Below are positions 1 through 5,345 of a stretch of DNA of 10,981 nucleotides, in pieces (the stretch's first letter is position 1; every line of letters starts with the position of its first letter). The stretch comes from Oscillospiraceae bacterium (GTDB taxonomy: Bacteria; Bacillota; Clostridia; Oscillospirales; Ruminococcaceae): NCBI GenBank assembly GCA_029098085.1, contig JAQXNQ010000228.1:1-10981 (forward strand), read 5' to 3'. Under the pieces are notes generated by a model. That model was given only the letters and a program-made list of their open reading frames with translations, was not told where the DNA came from and did no database searches. The position numbers and the translations under genes were made by a program.

Positions 1-772
1 GGGTCAGAGTCTGTCCGGCTTCTGCCCGGGAAATCCGGTCTGCAGCATAAAAGGCGTCAGAATAGAAGCACACTTCCTTCAGCGGAGAACATTCCACCGT
101 CACCACGCCGTCCTCCACCGTGATCTGGTGAATCTCAGGACCCTGGGTGGCATAGAACCTCCGGTCGCGGATGGCCTGCAGAATGCCCGCCACGGTAAAG
201 TCATCGGTCTGCAGCATAATCCAGCCGGAAGCGAAATCCAGTTCATAGAAATGGTCGTCGTCGGTTGCCAGCAGTGGATAATCCTGACCCTTGCTGGCCA
301 GGGTGTCCACGAAATCTCCGTAGTAGCCCCGGCCGGAATAGAATTCCGATACGCCGTTGTAGATCTCGATGGCCTCATAGCCGGTCAGCTTCTGCGCGGA
401 CGCATGCTCCAGCAGCGACCAGCCCGGATGAGCCAGCACCGCCAGTCCGCCCTTTGCGCGGATGCCGTCGATCAGCTGCTGGGGAGGCAGGTCGTTCTGC
501 TCGGTGATATTTTCACGAATGCCGAGGCCCAGAATGTGAAAGGCCTCCCGGTGATCAAAATCGTTGAGGTCATACTCCGCCGCGGGGAGCAGGACAAAGT
601 CCTCTTCTTCCCGTCCGGCGCCGAAAATCCGGTGATCGGTAATCGCCAGGAAATCATACCCCTCCGCCCGGTAGGCCGCAATGGCCTCCTCCGGCGACTT
701 CCGGCCGTCTGAAACGGTGGTGTGAGTGTGCAGGTTGCCGCGATGCCATTTTTGATCAGAAAACAGTTTCAT
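1..772 (-). CDS. PHP-domain metal-dependent phosphoesterase, C-terminus cut by window edge
   Basis: About 257 codons are visible, reading from ATG at 770-772 off the left edge, with no stop reached. The N-terminus has the PHP metal-binding signature HTHTTVSDG (residues 15-23), then ITDH (44-47), an E66 in a PAAE context, HPGW (115-118) and a late TDDDH (170-174). These are the His/Asp ligands expected of a polymerase-and-histidinol-phosphatase (PHP) fold that binds two or three metal ions and hydrolyses phosphoesters. The substrate cannot be told; stand-alone PHP proteins include nucleoside and oligoribonucleotide phosphatases. After about residue 200 there is a beta-rich stretch that may be a C-terminal accessory domain. 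No signal peptide or membrane segment is seen, so it is probably cytosolic. The start is supported by a purine-rich GGCGGAGAG before the ATG. It lies downstream of the rplL terminator and has its own candidate promoter, so it is probably a separate transcript. Confidence 0.9.
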   Translation of the reverse strand, partial: MKLFSDQKWHRGNLHTHTTVSDGRKSPEEAIAAYRAEGYDFLAITDHRIFGAGREEEDFVLLPAAEYDLNDFDHREAFHILGLGIRENITEQNDLPPQQLIDGIRAKGGLAVLAHPGWSLLEHASAQKLTGYEAIEIYNGVSEFYSGRGYYGDFVDTLASKGQDYPLLATDDDHFYELDFASGWIMLQTDDFTVAGILQAIRDRRFYATQGPEIHQITVEDGVVTVECSPLKEVCFYSDAFYAADRISRAEAGQTLT

Positions 773-803
773 AGTTCTCTCCGCCCTTTCTTTTTATGCT
801 TCT

Positions 804-825
804 ACTATACCACACCTGCCGTCAA
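804..825 (-). promoter_or_regulatory. Candidate promoter of the PHP gene (extended -10)
   Basis: Read on the minus strand, TATAGT (804-809) is preceded by TGTGG, a Gram-positive TRTGn extended -10 element. A TTGACG box (820-825) is present but lies only 10 bases upstream, instead of 16-18. The extended -10 may work without a -35 box. Confidence 0.5.
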
Positions 826-859
826 AAGAAAAGCGCTAAAAAGGGTGGACATTTAAGAC

Positions 860-893
860 AAAAAGGGCCGGAGAGTGTTGACCTCTCCAGCCC
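860..893 (-). terminator. Intrinsic terminator of the rplJL transcript
   Basis: On the minus strand an 11-base-pair stem (GGGCTGGAGAG / CTCTCCGGCCC, one G-U pair) with a 7-base loop is followed directly by TTTTTGT. It begins about 20 bases after the rplL stop, so the ribosomal operon ends here rather than running on into rpoB. Confidence 0.9.
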
Positions 894-912
894 CGATGTT
901 TCAGAAAGAAAC

Positions 913-1287
913 TTATTTGATCTCGACTTTGGCGCCGGCGTCTTCCAGTTTCTTCTTGATCTCCTCAGCCTGCTCCTTGGAAACAGCTTCCTTGACAGCC
1001 TTGGGAGCGTTGTCAACGATCTCCTTGGACTCTTTCAGGCCCAGACCGGTGATCTCCTTGACAGCCTTCACAACGCCCATCTTGCTGGCGCCAACATCAG
1101 CCAGGATGACGTCGAACTCGGTCTTCTCTTCCTCAACAGGGCCAGCAGCGGCACCGGCAACAACAACAGCACCAGCAGCAGCGGAAACACCGAACTCTTC
1201 TTCGATAGCCTTGACCAGCTCAGCCAGTTCCAGAACGGTCAGAGCCTTTACTTCTTCAATCATAGCGAGAATCTTCTCAGAAGCCAT
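913..1287 (-). CDS. rplL: Large-subunit ribosomal protein bL12 (L7/L12)
   Basis: A 124-residue stalk protein of the usual family length. Residues 1-35 form the helical dimerisation domain that binds L10 (MASEKILAMIEEVKALTVLE start). Residues 36-55 form an Ala/Gly/Val-rich flexible hinge. Residues 56-124 form the C-terminal domain that contacts translation GTPases, including the conserved GLGLKESKEIVD helix. It acts on the 50S stalk as dimers bound to L10 and recruits EF-Tu, EF-G and other factors. The ATG at 1285-1287 has a good CGGAGGTA site. It follows rplJ by 53 bases and is the last gene before the terminator. Dosage relative to L10 is normally several-fold, achieved by efficient translation of this cistron. 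Confidence 0.98.
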   Translation of the reverse strand: MASEKILAMIEEVKALTVLELAELVKAIEEEFGVSAAAGAVVVAGAAAGPVEEEKTEFDVILADVGASKMGVVKAVKEITGLGLKESKEIVDNAPKAVKEAVSKEQAEEIKKKLEDAGAKVEIK

Positions 1288-1340
1288 GACAAATACCTCC
1301 GTTATTCATTATAATCATTGAGGGCCGGATCACGCAGATC

Positions 1341-1844
1341 TCAGCAAGCCTCTTTCTGTTCTCTGATCTGATCGAGAACAACAGCCAGGTTGCGGATCAC
1401 GCCGTTCAGGCCGCCGCACAGCTGGGACAGCAGGACTTCTCTGGAAGGAATGGAAGCAACGGCTTCGATTCCAGCAGCGTCCATGACATCCTTCTCCACG
1501 AAGCCGCCTTTGATATTGAAACCATTCTTGTTATCTTTGGCGTACTTGGAAAGGATACGGGCAGCAGCAGTCGCATCAGTGGCAGACAGAGCCAGGGCGG
1601 TGGTGCCGTCCAGGCAGCTGGTCAGAGCGGAGAACTGGGTCTCAGCCAGGGCAAAGCGGATTGCGGAGTTCTTGTAAACCGCATACTCCACACCGGCCTC
1701 ACGGAGTTCACGACGCATCTTGGTGTCGTTAGCCACGTCGATGCCCTTATAGTCCACCAGGACACCGGAAACGGAGCCCTCAATCTTGGCCTTCAGGTCA
1801 GCGACAACCTGCTGCTTCTGCAGCAATACTTTCTCACTGGGCAA
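1341..1844 (-). CDS. rplJ: Large-subunit ribosomal protein uL10
   Basis: A 167-residue stalk base protein, normal length. The N-terminal globular domain binds 23S rRNA together with L11. Conserved stretches include VLVDYKGIDV (near residue 28), MRRELREAGVEYAVYKNS (43-60) and KGGFVEKDVMD (around 112-122). The C-terminal helix (LNGVIRNLAVVLDQIREQKE) carries the L7/L12 dimer sites. The start is a TTG at 1842-1844: GGAGGTG lies 6 bases upstream and no in-frame ATG is near, which fixes the start. It is preceded by an L10-type leader with an attenuator, implying feedback by free L10-L12 complex. It is translated together with rplL. Confidence 0.97.
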   Translation of the reverse strand: MPSEKVLLQKQQVVADLKAKIEGSVSGVLVDYKGIDVANDTKMRRELREAGVEYAVYKNSAIRFALAETQFSALTSCLDGTTALALSATDATAAARILSKYAKDNKNGFNIKGGFVEKDVMDAAGIEAVASIPSREVLLSQLCGGLNGVIRNLAVVLDQIREQKEAC

Positions 1845-1892
1845 ATCGATTCACCTCCAAAACAGAGTATGTGATCCGAAAAAACTTTCCAA

Positions 1893-1926
1893 ACGAAAAG
1901 CCCTTCCGCCGCAGAGGAGGAAGGGC
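1893..1926 (-). terminator. Attenuator (intrinsic terminator) in the rplJ leader
   Basis: In the minus-strand transcript GCCCTTCC (1926-1919) pairs perfectly with GGAAGGGC (1907-1900) around an 11-base loop, followed by TTTTCGTTT. It lies roughly 50 bases upstream of the rplJ start, inside the leader, the expected place for a regulated terminator. GAAGGGC at 1987-1981 can pair with the 5' arm and act as antiterminator. Confidence 0.8.
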
Positions 1927-1937
1927 AAAATATCGCT

Positions 1938-2040
1938 ATATCGCTATAGGTATTTCGCTTTTTCCTCGGCGGGCCCCGCAGCCCTTCGGGCAAACGGATT
2001 TGAGCCGGAAACCGGCACCTGCTGTCTCTGGATCACAGCT
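1938..2040 (-). promoter_or_regulatory. L10-binding ribosomal protein leader RNA
   Basis: The minus-strand transcript from about 2040 contains AGACAGCAGGTGCCGG (2028-2013), later closed by CCCGCCGAGG (about 1974-1965). These are the hallmark segments of the Firmicutes L10 leader, where an L10(L12)4 complex binds a kinked helix resembling its 23S rRNA site. Hairpins CCGGTTTCCGG and GCCCGAAGGGC are visible within. Known biology in Bacillus subtilis: the leader controls rplJL by transcription attenuation. The assignment rests on motif recall; a covariance-model search was not run. Confidence 0.8.
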
Positions 2041-2045
2041 TGGTT

Positions 2046-2074
2046 ATTATACCACACCAAAGGGAGCTTGTCAA
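2046..2074 (-). promoter_or_regulatory. Strong promoter of rplJ-rplL
   Basis: On the minus strand: TTGACA (2069-2074), 17-base spacer ending in TGTGG, TATAAT (2046-2051). Both hexamers are consensus and the spacer carries an extended -10. Transcription should start near 2039-2040. An 8-base inverted repeat (2057-2064 and 2077-2084) flanks the -35 box. Confidence 0.9.
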
Positions 2075-2115
2075 CCCCCTTTGGCGGGTTTTTCAGATTA
2101 TCCTGTCCGGGGCAA

Positions 2116-2808
2116 TCAGACGCCGTACTTGGCAGTGCTGACCTTGACGCCGGGGCCCATGGTGGAAGCAACCACGCAGGAGCGCAGATACTGACCCTTG
2201 GCAGCGGCGGGCTTGGCCTTGACAATGGCGTCCATCAGGGTGTTGAAGTTCTCAGCGAGCTTCTCAGCACCGAAGGAAACCTTGCCGATGGGGCAGTGGA
2301 TGATGTTGGTCTTGTCCAGACGGTACTCGATCTTACCGGCTTTGGCTTCGGTGACAGCACGGGCCACGTCAGGGGTAACGGTACCAGCCTTGGGAGAAGG
2401 CATCAGGCCGCGCGGACCAAGGATCTTACCGAGACGGCCAACCACGCCCATCATGTCGGGGGTAGCGATGACCACGTCGAACTCCATCCAGCCCTCGGTC
2501 TGGATCTTCTGGACATACTCTTCACCGACATAATCAGCGCCGGCAGCCTGGGCAGCCTCAACCTTGTCGCCCTTGCAGATAACCAGAACGCGGACAGTCT
2601 TACCGGTGCCGTTGGGCAGAACCACAGCGCCGCGGACCTGCTGGTCAGCATGACGGGAGTCAACGCCCAGACGGATATGAACCTCTACGGTTTCGTCGAA
2701 TTTAGCTTTGGCAACATTGACAACGGTGGCGAGAGCCTCGTCAGAATCATACTGAGCGGCGGTATCGAAAGCCTTGACGCTGTCAGAATACTTCTTTCCG
2801 TGTTTCAT
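2116..2808 (-). CDS. rplA: Large-subunit ribosomal protein uL1
   Basis: A 230-residue L1 protein of standard length; it binds helices 76-78 of 23S rRNA and forms the mobile L1 stalk that helps release E-site tRNA. Recognisable segments are the N-terminal KKYSDSVKAFD, VHIRLGVDSRHADQQVRG (around 44-61), GKILGPRGLMPSPKAGTV (around 127-144, the strongest family signature) and YLRSCVVASTMGPGVKV near the C-terminus. The start ATG at 2806-2808 has GGGAGG upstream. It follows rplK by 61 bases, a stretch containing a run of seven C in the transcript. In many bacteria L1 represses its own operon through a leader mimic; no clear L1 site could be identified here. Confidence 0.98.
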   Translation of the reverse strand: MKHGKKYSDSVKAFDTAAQYDSDEALATVVNVAKAKFDETVEVHIRLGVDSRHADQQVRGAVVLPNGTGKTVRVLVICKGDKVEAAQAAGADYVGEEYVQKIQTEGWMEFDVVIATPDMMGVVGRLGKILGPRGLMPSPKAGTVTPDVARAVTEAKAGKIEYRLDKTNIIHCPIGKVSFGAEKLAENFNTLMDAIVKAKPAAAKGQYLRSCVVASTMGPGVKVSTAKYGV

Positions 2809-2869
2809 AATTTTTCAGCCTCCCTAATAGTGGTTGATAGCGGAATATTCCTCCCACACAGCGGGGGGG

Positions 2870-3295
2870 TTAGTCCACAACCTCGATGCCCATGGAACGG
2901 GCAGTACCGGCGATCATGGACATGGCGGACTCCAGATTGGCAGCGTTCAGGTCGGGCATCTTCTGCTCGGCGATCTTCTGAACCTGTTCCTTGGTGATTC
3001 TGGCCACTTTGGTCTTGTTGGGAGTACCGGAAGCGGTCTCGATGCCGCAGGCCTTCTTGATCAGAACGGCAGCGGGGGGAGTCTTGGTGATAAAGGTGAA
3101 GGAACGGTCGGCGTACACGGTGATGACGACAGGAATAACCATGCCGATGTCACCCTTGGTGCGCTCGTTGAATTCCTTGGTGAAAGCCATGATGTTGACA
3201 CCGTGCTGGCCAAGAGCGGGGCCAACAGGGGGCGCAGGGGTTGCCTTGCCTGCGGGAATCTGCAGCTTAATATAGCCTGTAACTTTCTGAGCCAT
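2870..3295 (-). CDS. rplK: Large-subunit ribosomal protein uL11
   Basis: A 141-residue protein, the typical length. It binds the GTPase-associated centre of 23S rRNA with L10 and is needed for stringent-response sensing by RelA-type enzymes. The N-terminal domain carries the conserved PPVGPALGQHGVNIMAF (about residues 22-38) with the usual proline pair. The C-terminal RNA-binding domain has TKVARITKEQVQKIAEQKM and ends GTARSMGIEVVD. The ATG at 3293-3295 has an excellent TGGAGGTGC site. It follows nusG after a 127-base gap that holds two stem-loops. Confidence 0.98.
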   Translation of the reverse strand: MAQKVTGYIKLQIPAGKATPAPPVGPALGQHGVNIMAFTKEFNERTKGDIGMVIPVVITVYADRSFTFITKTPPAAVLIKKACGIETASGTPNKTKVARITKEQVQKIAEQKMPDLNAANLESAMSMIAGTARSMGIEVVD

Positions 3296-3329
3296 TGATA
3301 AGCACCTCCAAAATAACGTGGTAACTGGC

Positions 3330-3409
3330 GGAACGGCGCTGCCGCTCCTCCCACATTCAGATGTAGAAACGGTATTCTAATCTGAAAGCCGCCTTAAATA
3401 GGCGTCAGA
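3330..3409 (-). promoter_or_regulatory. Two stem-loops in the nusG-rplK gap
   Basis: Transcript structures: (a) TCTGA then CGCCT, loop ATTTA, AGGCG, a 4-base bulge, TCAGA (3409-3381); (b) GGAGCGGC, loop AGC, GCCGTTCC (3348-3330) with one G-U pair. Neither is followed by a T run, so they are not intrinsic terminators. An ACGGTATT direct repeat (3369-3376, 3409-3416) flanks structure (a). They could be an RNA-processing site or a repressor site for L11 or L1; the role is inferred only from position. Confidence 0.4.
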
Positions 3410-3422
3410 CGGTATTGCCTTT

Positions 3423-3950
3423 TTATTCCTCGCTCCGCTGCACATCTCCGAGACCCAGCTCGTAGATGGTGTCGCGTCCGAAGAACGAGACGGAGACCTT
3501 GACAAGATCCTTTTCGGTAAGAATCTCCTCCACACGGCCGGTGAAGCCGTCCAGAGGGCCGCGGATGATCCTGACATTGTCGCCGACTGCGTAGTTTACC
3601 TGAATCGCCTTGCTGCTCTCGACACCCAGGGCTTCCACTTCCTGCTCGGTCAGCGGGATCGGCTCCGTTGTGGAACCGACAAAGCCGGTGACGCCGCGGA
3701 TGTTGCGAACAACGTACCAGGATTCAGGCGTCTGGATCATTTTGACCAGAACATAACCCGGATAGGTCTTGCGCTCAACCTTACGCTCCTTGCCGTCCTT
3801 GTACTCCACAACTTCTTCAGTGGGCACTCTTACCTCAAAAATCCGGTCGCCGAACCCCTGGTTCTCCACGACCTTCTCTATATTTTGTGCAACCTTGTTT
3901 TCATACCCGGAATATGTGTGTACAACATACCATCTTGGTGTTTCTGACAT
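3423..3950 (-). CDS. nusG: Transcription elongation/termination factor NusG
   Basis: A 175-residue protein with the usual two-domain build. The NGN domain spans residues 1 to about 110 and includes the WYVVHTYSGYENKVAQNIE start, the KTYPGYVLVKM strand and the NIRGVTGFVG segment. The KOW domain spans about 122-175 with VGDNVRIIRGPLDGFTGRV. NGN binds the RNA polymerase clamp and modulates pausing; KOW contacts Rho or ribosomal S10. The ATG at 3948-3950 is preceded by GGAGGT at 6 bases. It lies 68 bases after secE, in the conserved secE-nusG-rplK order. Confidence 0.98.
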   Translation of the reverse strand: MSETPRWYVVHTYSGYENKVAQNIEKVVENQGFGDRIFEVRVPTEEVVEYKDGKERKVERKTYPGYVLVKMIQTPESWYVVRNIRGVTGFVGSTTEPIPLTEQEVEALGVESSKAIQVNYAVGDNVRIIRGPLDGFTGRVEEILTEKDLVKVSVSFFGRDTIYELGLGDVQRSEE

Positions 3951-4018
3951 GATCAGACCTCCGACAAATTGGCGTGTGGATAAACGCAGCGCGGCTGGGT
4001 TTCAGCCGGCACCTCCTG

Positions 4019-4267
4019 TCATGCGACCAGGATCAGACCTCTGAGGAAAGCGAAGACCCAGTCGACGATCCAGATCCCTGCTCCAACGACAGCCATCACA
4101 GCCAGCACGACGCCGGTATTGTTGATGACCTGTTTTTTGCTGGGCCAGACTACCTTCTTGGTCTCACTTCTGAGATCCCTTGCGAAGCGGGAGACTCTGG
4201 CGAAAAAGCCGGGCTTCTTTTTGTCGGACTTTTTCTCAGGAGCCTTTTTTGCAGACTGTTCAGCCAT
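4019..4267 (-). CDS. secE: Preprotein translocase subunit SecE
   Basis: An 82-residue single-span SecE typical of Gram-positive bacteria; it clamps the two halves of SecY in the membrane. There is a lysine-rich N-terminus (residues 3-20), an amphipathic cytoplasmic helix (FFARVSRFARDLRSETKKVVWPSKKQV, roughly 21-47, with the conserved VVWPSKKQ) and one membrane helix (about 50-78) reaching nearly to the C-terminus. The basic extension before the amphipathic helix is common in Clostridia. The start ATG (4265-4267) has AAAGGGG upstream, overlapping the short 17-base gap after rpmG, so the two are likely translated from one message. Confidence 0.96.
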   Translation of the reverse strand: MAEQSAKKAPEKKSDKKKPGFFARVSRFARDLRSETKKVVWPSKKQVINNTGVVLAVMAVVGAGIWIVDWVFAFLRGLILVA

Positions 4268-4284
4268 CTTTCTGCCCCTTTCGC

Positions 4285-4434
4285 TTACTTGGTTTCCCTG
4301 TGAAGAGTATGCTTTCTGCAGAAGCGGCAGTACTTGTGCATCTCAAGTCTGTCGGGATCGTTCTTCTTGTTCTTCATCGTGTTGTAATTACGCTGTTTGC
4401 ACTCTGTGCAAGCTAAGGTAACTTTCACTCTCAT
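4285..4434 (-). CDS. rpmG: Large-subunit ribosomal protein bL33, zinc-binding form
   Basis: A short 49-residue gene beginning MRVKVTLACTEC and ending HRETK. Two CxxC pairs (C9/C12 and C36/C39) mark it as the zinc-binding (C+) form of L33, located near the E site of the 50S subunit. The NYNTMKNKKNDPDRLEMHKY core is typical of the family. The ATG at 4432-4434 has a near-perfect AGGAGGTG site. It is the first gene of the block, 17 bases before secE. In many Bacillota a tRNA-Trp gene sits between rpmG and secE; none fits here. Confidence 0.97.
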   Translation of the reverse strand: MRVKVTLACTECKQRNYNTMKNKKNDPDRLEMHKYCRFCRKHTLHRETK

Positions 4435-4616
4435 GCTCGGCACCTCCTGTTAAAACGGACTGTTTTGCCTCCCTCAAAAAGGAGAACGCGGATTTTCCGG
4501 CAGACCGAACGGCTTCGCTGACCACCGCCTGTCCAGACCCCGCCGGCAGGGACTTTCACCCCTGGAAAGCCAGAGACTTTCCAATTTTGCACAAAAAAAT
4601 AAACCCTTTTAGAGGT
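4435..4616 (-). promoter_or_regulatory. Structured 5' leader of the rpmG operon
   Basis: About 180 bases of untranslated leader follow the proximal rpmG promoter. Visible elements in the transcript are a 6-base-pair hairpin GGAAAG/CTTTCC (4582-4564), a segment GGGGTGAAAGTCCCTGCC (4562-4545) leading to GGCGG, a GC-rich stretch around 4540-4500, a short CGGA/TCCG hairpin, and AAAAC/GTTTT just before the ribosome binding site. No stem followed by a T run was found, so attenuation by a terminator is not supported. The GGTGAAAGTCCCTGCCGGCGG part resembles the P2 region of FMN riboswitches, but the other conserved FMN segments are missing. The function is unknown. Confidence 0.4.
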
Positions 4617-4622
4617 ACTAAC

Positions 4623-4652
4623 ATTGTACCACACGCAAAGGGAACCTGTCAA
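4623..4652 (-). promoter_or_regulatory. Proximal promoter of the rpmG operon
   Basis: Minus strand: TTGACA (4647-4652), 18-base spacer ending TGTGG, TACAAT (4623-4628). The spacer shares CCCTTTG and the GTGTGG block with the rplJ promoter. The start site should be near 4616. Confidence 0.85.
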
Positions 4653-4738
4653 CTGTTTTTTTCGGCAAAGAAACGGGGCGGCAGACCGGAATTTTCAGTG
4701 CTTTTTGATCGAAACCGCCGGCTCCGGTCTTTTCCTTT

Positions 4739-4767
4739 ATTATAGCATGATTTTTCTTCCGCAGCAA
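4739..4767 (-). promoter_or_regulatory. Distal candidate promoter of the rpmG operon
   Basis: Minus strand: TTGCTG (4762-4767), 17-base spacer ending in TGC (extended -10), TATAAT (4739-4744). Its transcript would cross 4732-4653, including a possible pseudoknot, before reaching the proximal promoter. No gene is found in that stretch. Confidence 0.6.
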
Positions 4768-4812
4768 GCGTGAAAAAACTCCGGAAAGGGAGAAAAAATC
4801 TCCGTCAATACC

Positions 4813-4841
4813 TTGCTTTTCCCCGTTCCGGACGATATAAT
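4813..4841 (+). promoter_or_regulatory. Promoter of the PH-domain gene
   Basis: TTGCTT (4813-4818), 17-base spacer, consensus TATAAT (4836-4841). It starts transcription near 4848, about 42 bases before the ATG. This position also argues against the longer open frame beginning at 4770. Confidence 0.8.
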
Positions 4842-4889
4842 GAAAGCAAAGACACCCGTCCGGCACTGCCGGCAGAAAGGATTGCCGCC

Positions 4890-5282
4890 ATGAAAAAACC
4901 GCCTGTTGAACTGATCTGGAAAGACCGCAAGCGCATCCTGGGCATGCCTCTCTCCTTCACGAAGTACTCTCTCTCGGAGGACCGCGTTTTCCTGCAGACC
5001 GGATTCCTCAACACCAAATTCGAGGAGCTTCTTCTGTACCGGGTGCAGGACATCAGCCTGTCCATCTCGCTGGGCCAGCGGATTTTCGGCGTCGGCTCGG
5101 TTACTCTGCACGCCTCCGACCGCACCACGCCTCACCTGGTGCTGAAAAACATCAGGCATCCCATGGAAATCAAGGAGCTGATTCATCAGCAGGTGGAGGA
5201 AATGAAGGATGCCCGGCGGATGCGCTTGGGCGAGTTGCTGGACAGCGACGAAGTTGAGGAATGCCCCGACTGCGACGACTGA
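4890..5282 (+). CDS. Small bacterial PH-domain (bPH_2/YdbS-like) protein
   Basis: 130 residues from the ATG at 4890, preceded by AGAAAGGA at a suitable distance. The frame is open from 4770, but that start is upstream of the promoter. The core (about 18-105) reads as a bacterial pleckstrin-homology domain: FTKYSLSEDRVFLQTGFLN (the strand pair typical of YdbS/DUF304 domains), LLLYRVQDISLSISLGQRIF, a VGSVTLHASD strand, then HPMEIKELIHQQVEEM, the C-terminal helix. Most relatives have membrane helices before the domain; this one has none and is probably soluble. It ends in an acidic tail with a CPDC pair (EECPDCDD), which might bind metal. Family membership is a motif judgement; the ligand and role are unknown. 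It is a single-gene transcript, convergent with the YbjN operon. Confidence 0.8.
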   Translation: MKKPPVELIWKDRKRILGMPLSFTKYSLSEDRVFLQTGFLNTKFEELLLYRVQDISLSISLGQRIFGVGSVTLHASDRTTPHLVLKNIRHPMEIKELIHQQVEEMKDARRMRLGELLDSDEVEECPDCDD

Positions 5283-5296
5283 CTCCATGAACCGAC

Positions 5297-5331
5297 AAAA
5301 AACCGCCCTGGCCGCAGCCGGAGCGGTTTTT
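5297..5331. terminator. Bidirectional intrinsic terminator
   Basis: AAAAACCGC (5298-5306) pairs with GCGGTTTTT (5323-5331), with an inner GGC/GCC pairing. The plus strand ends in TTTTT and the minus strand in TTTTTT, so it can stop both the PH-domain gene and the YbjN operon that converge here. Confidence 0.9.
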
Positions 5332-5345
5332 GCTTTCGGAGACTT

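Larger units (their letters stand above)
4435..4889. other. 455-base divergent intergenic region
   Basis: No convincing gene. It holds, from the rpmG side, the rpmG leader, two minus-strand promoters (4623-4652 and 4739-4767), then the plus-strand promoter and short leader of the PH-domain gene. Open frames crossing it lack ribosome binding sites and have non-protein-like composition. Confidence 0.8.

Noticed and set aside
2085..2115. Terminator after rplA
   Set aside because: Only a short AACCC/GGGTT pairing without a T run; rplA transcripts probably read into the rplJ leader.
1786..2997. 403-codon plus-strand open frame across rplJ leader, rplA and rplK
   Set aside because: It runs opposite to certain ribosomal genes and through the L10 leader; the composition is a shadow of those genes.
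4268..4284. tRNA-Trp between rpmG and secE, as in many Bacillota
   Set aside because: The gap is only 17 bases; no tRNA can fit.
4500..4582. FMN riboswitch
   Set aside because: Only the P2-like element and a loose second segment match; the conserved 3' part and closing P1 stem are missing, and rpmG is not a flavin gene. Kept as a finding, not called as a riboswitch.
4431..4652. 73-codon minus-strand frame upstream of rpmG
   Set aside because: It starts inside the promoter, has no ribosome binding site and an unprotein-like sequence; the region is better explained as an RNA leader.
4770..4889. Longer N-terminus for the PH-domain gene
   Set aside because: The extension would start upstream of the promoter TATAAT, lacks a ribosome binding site there, and is not part of the domain.
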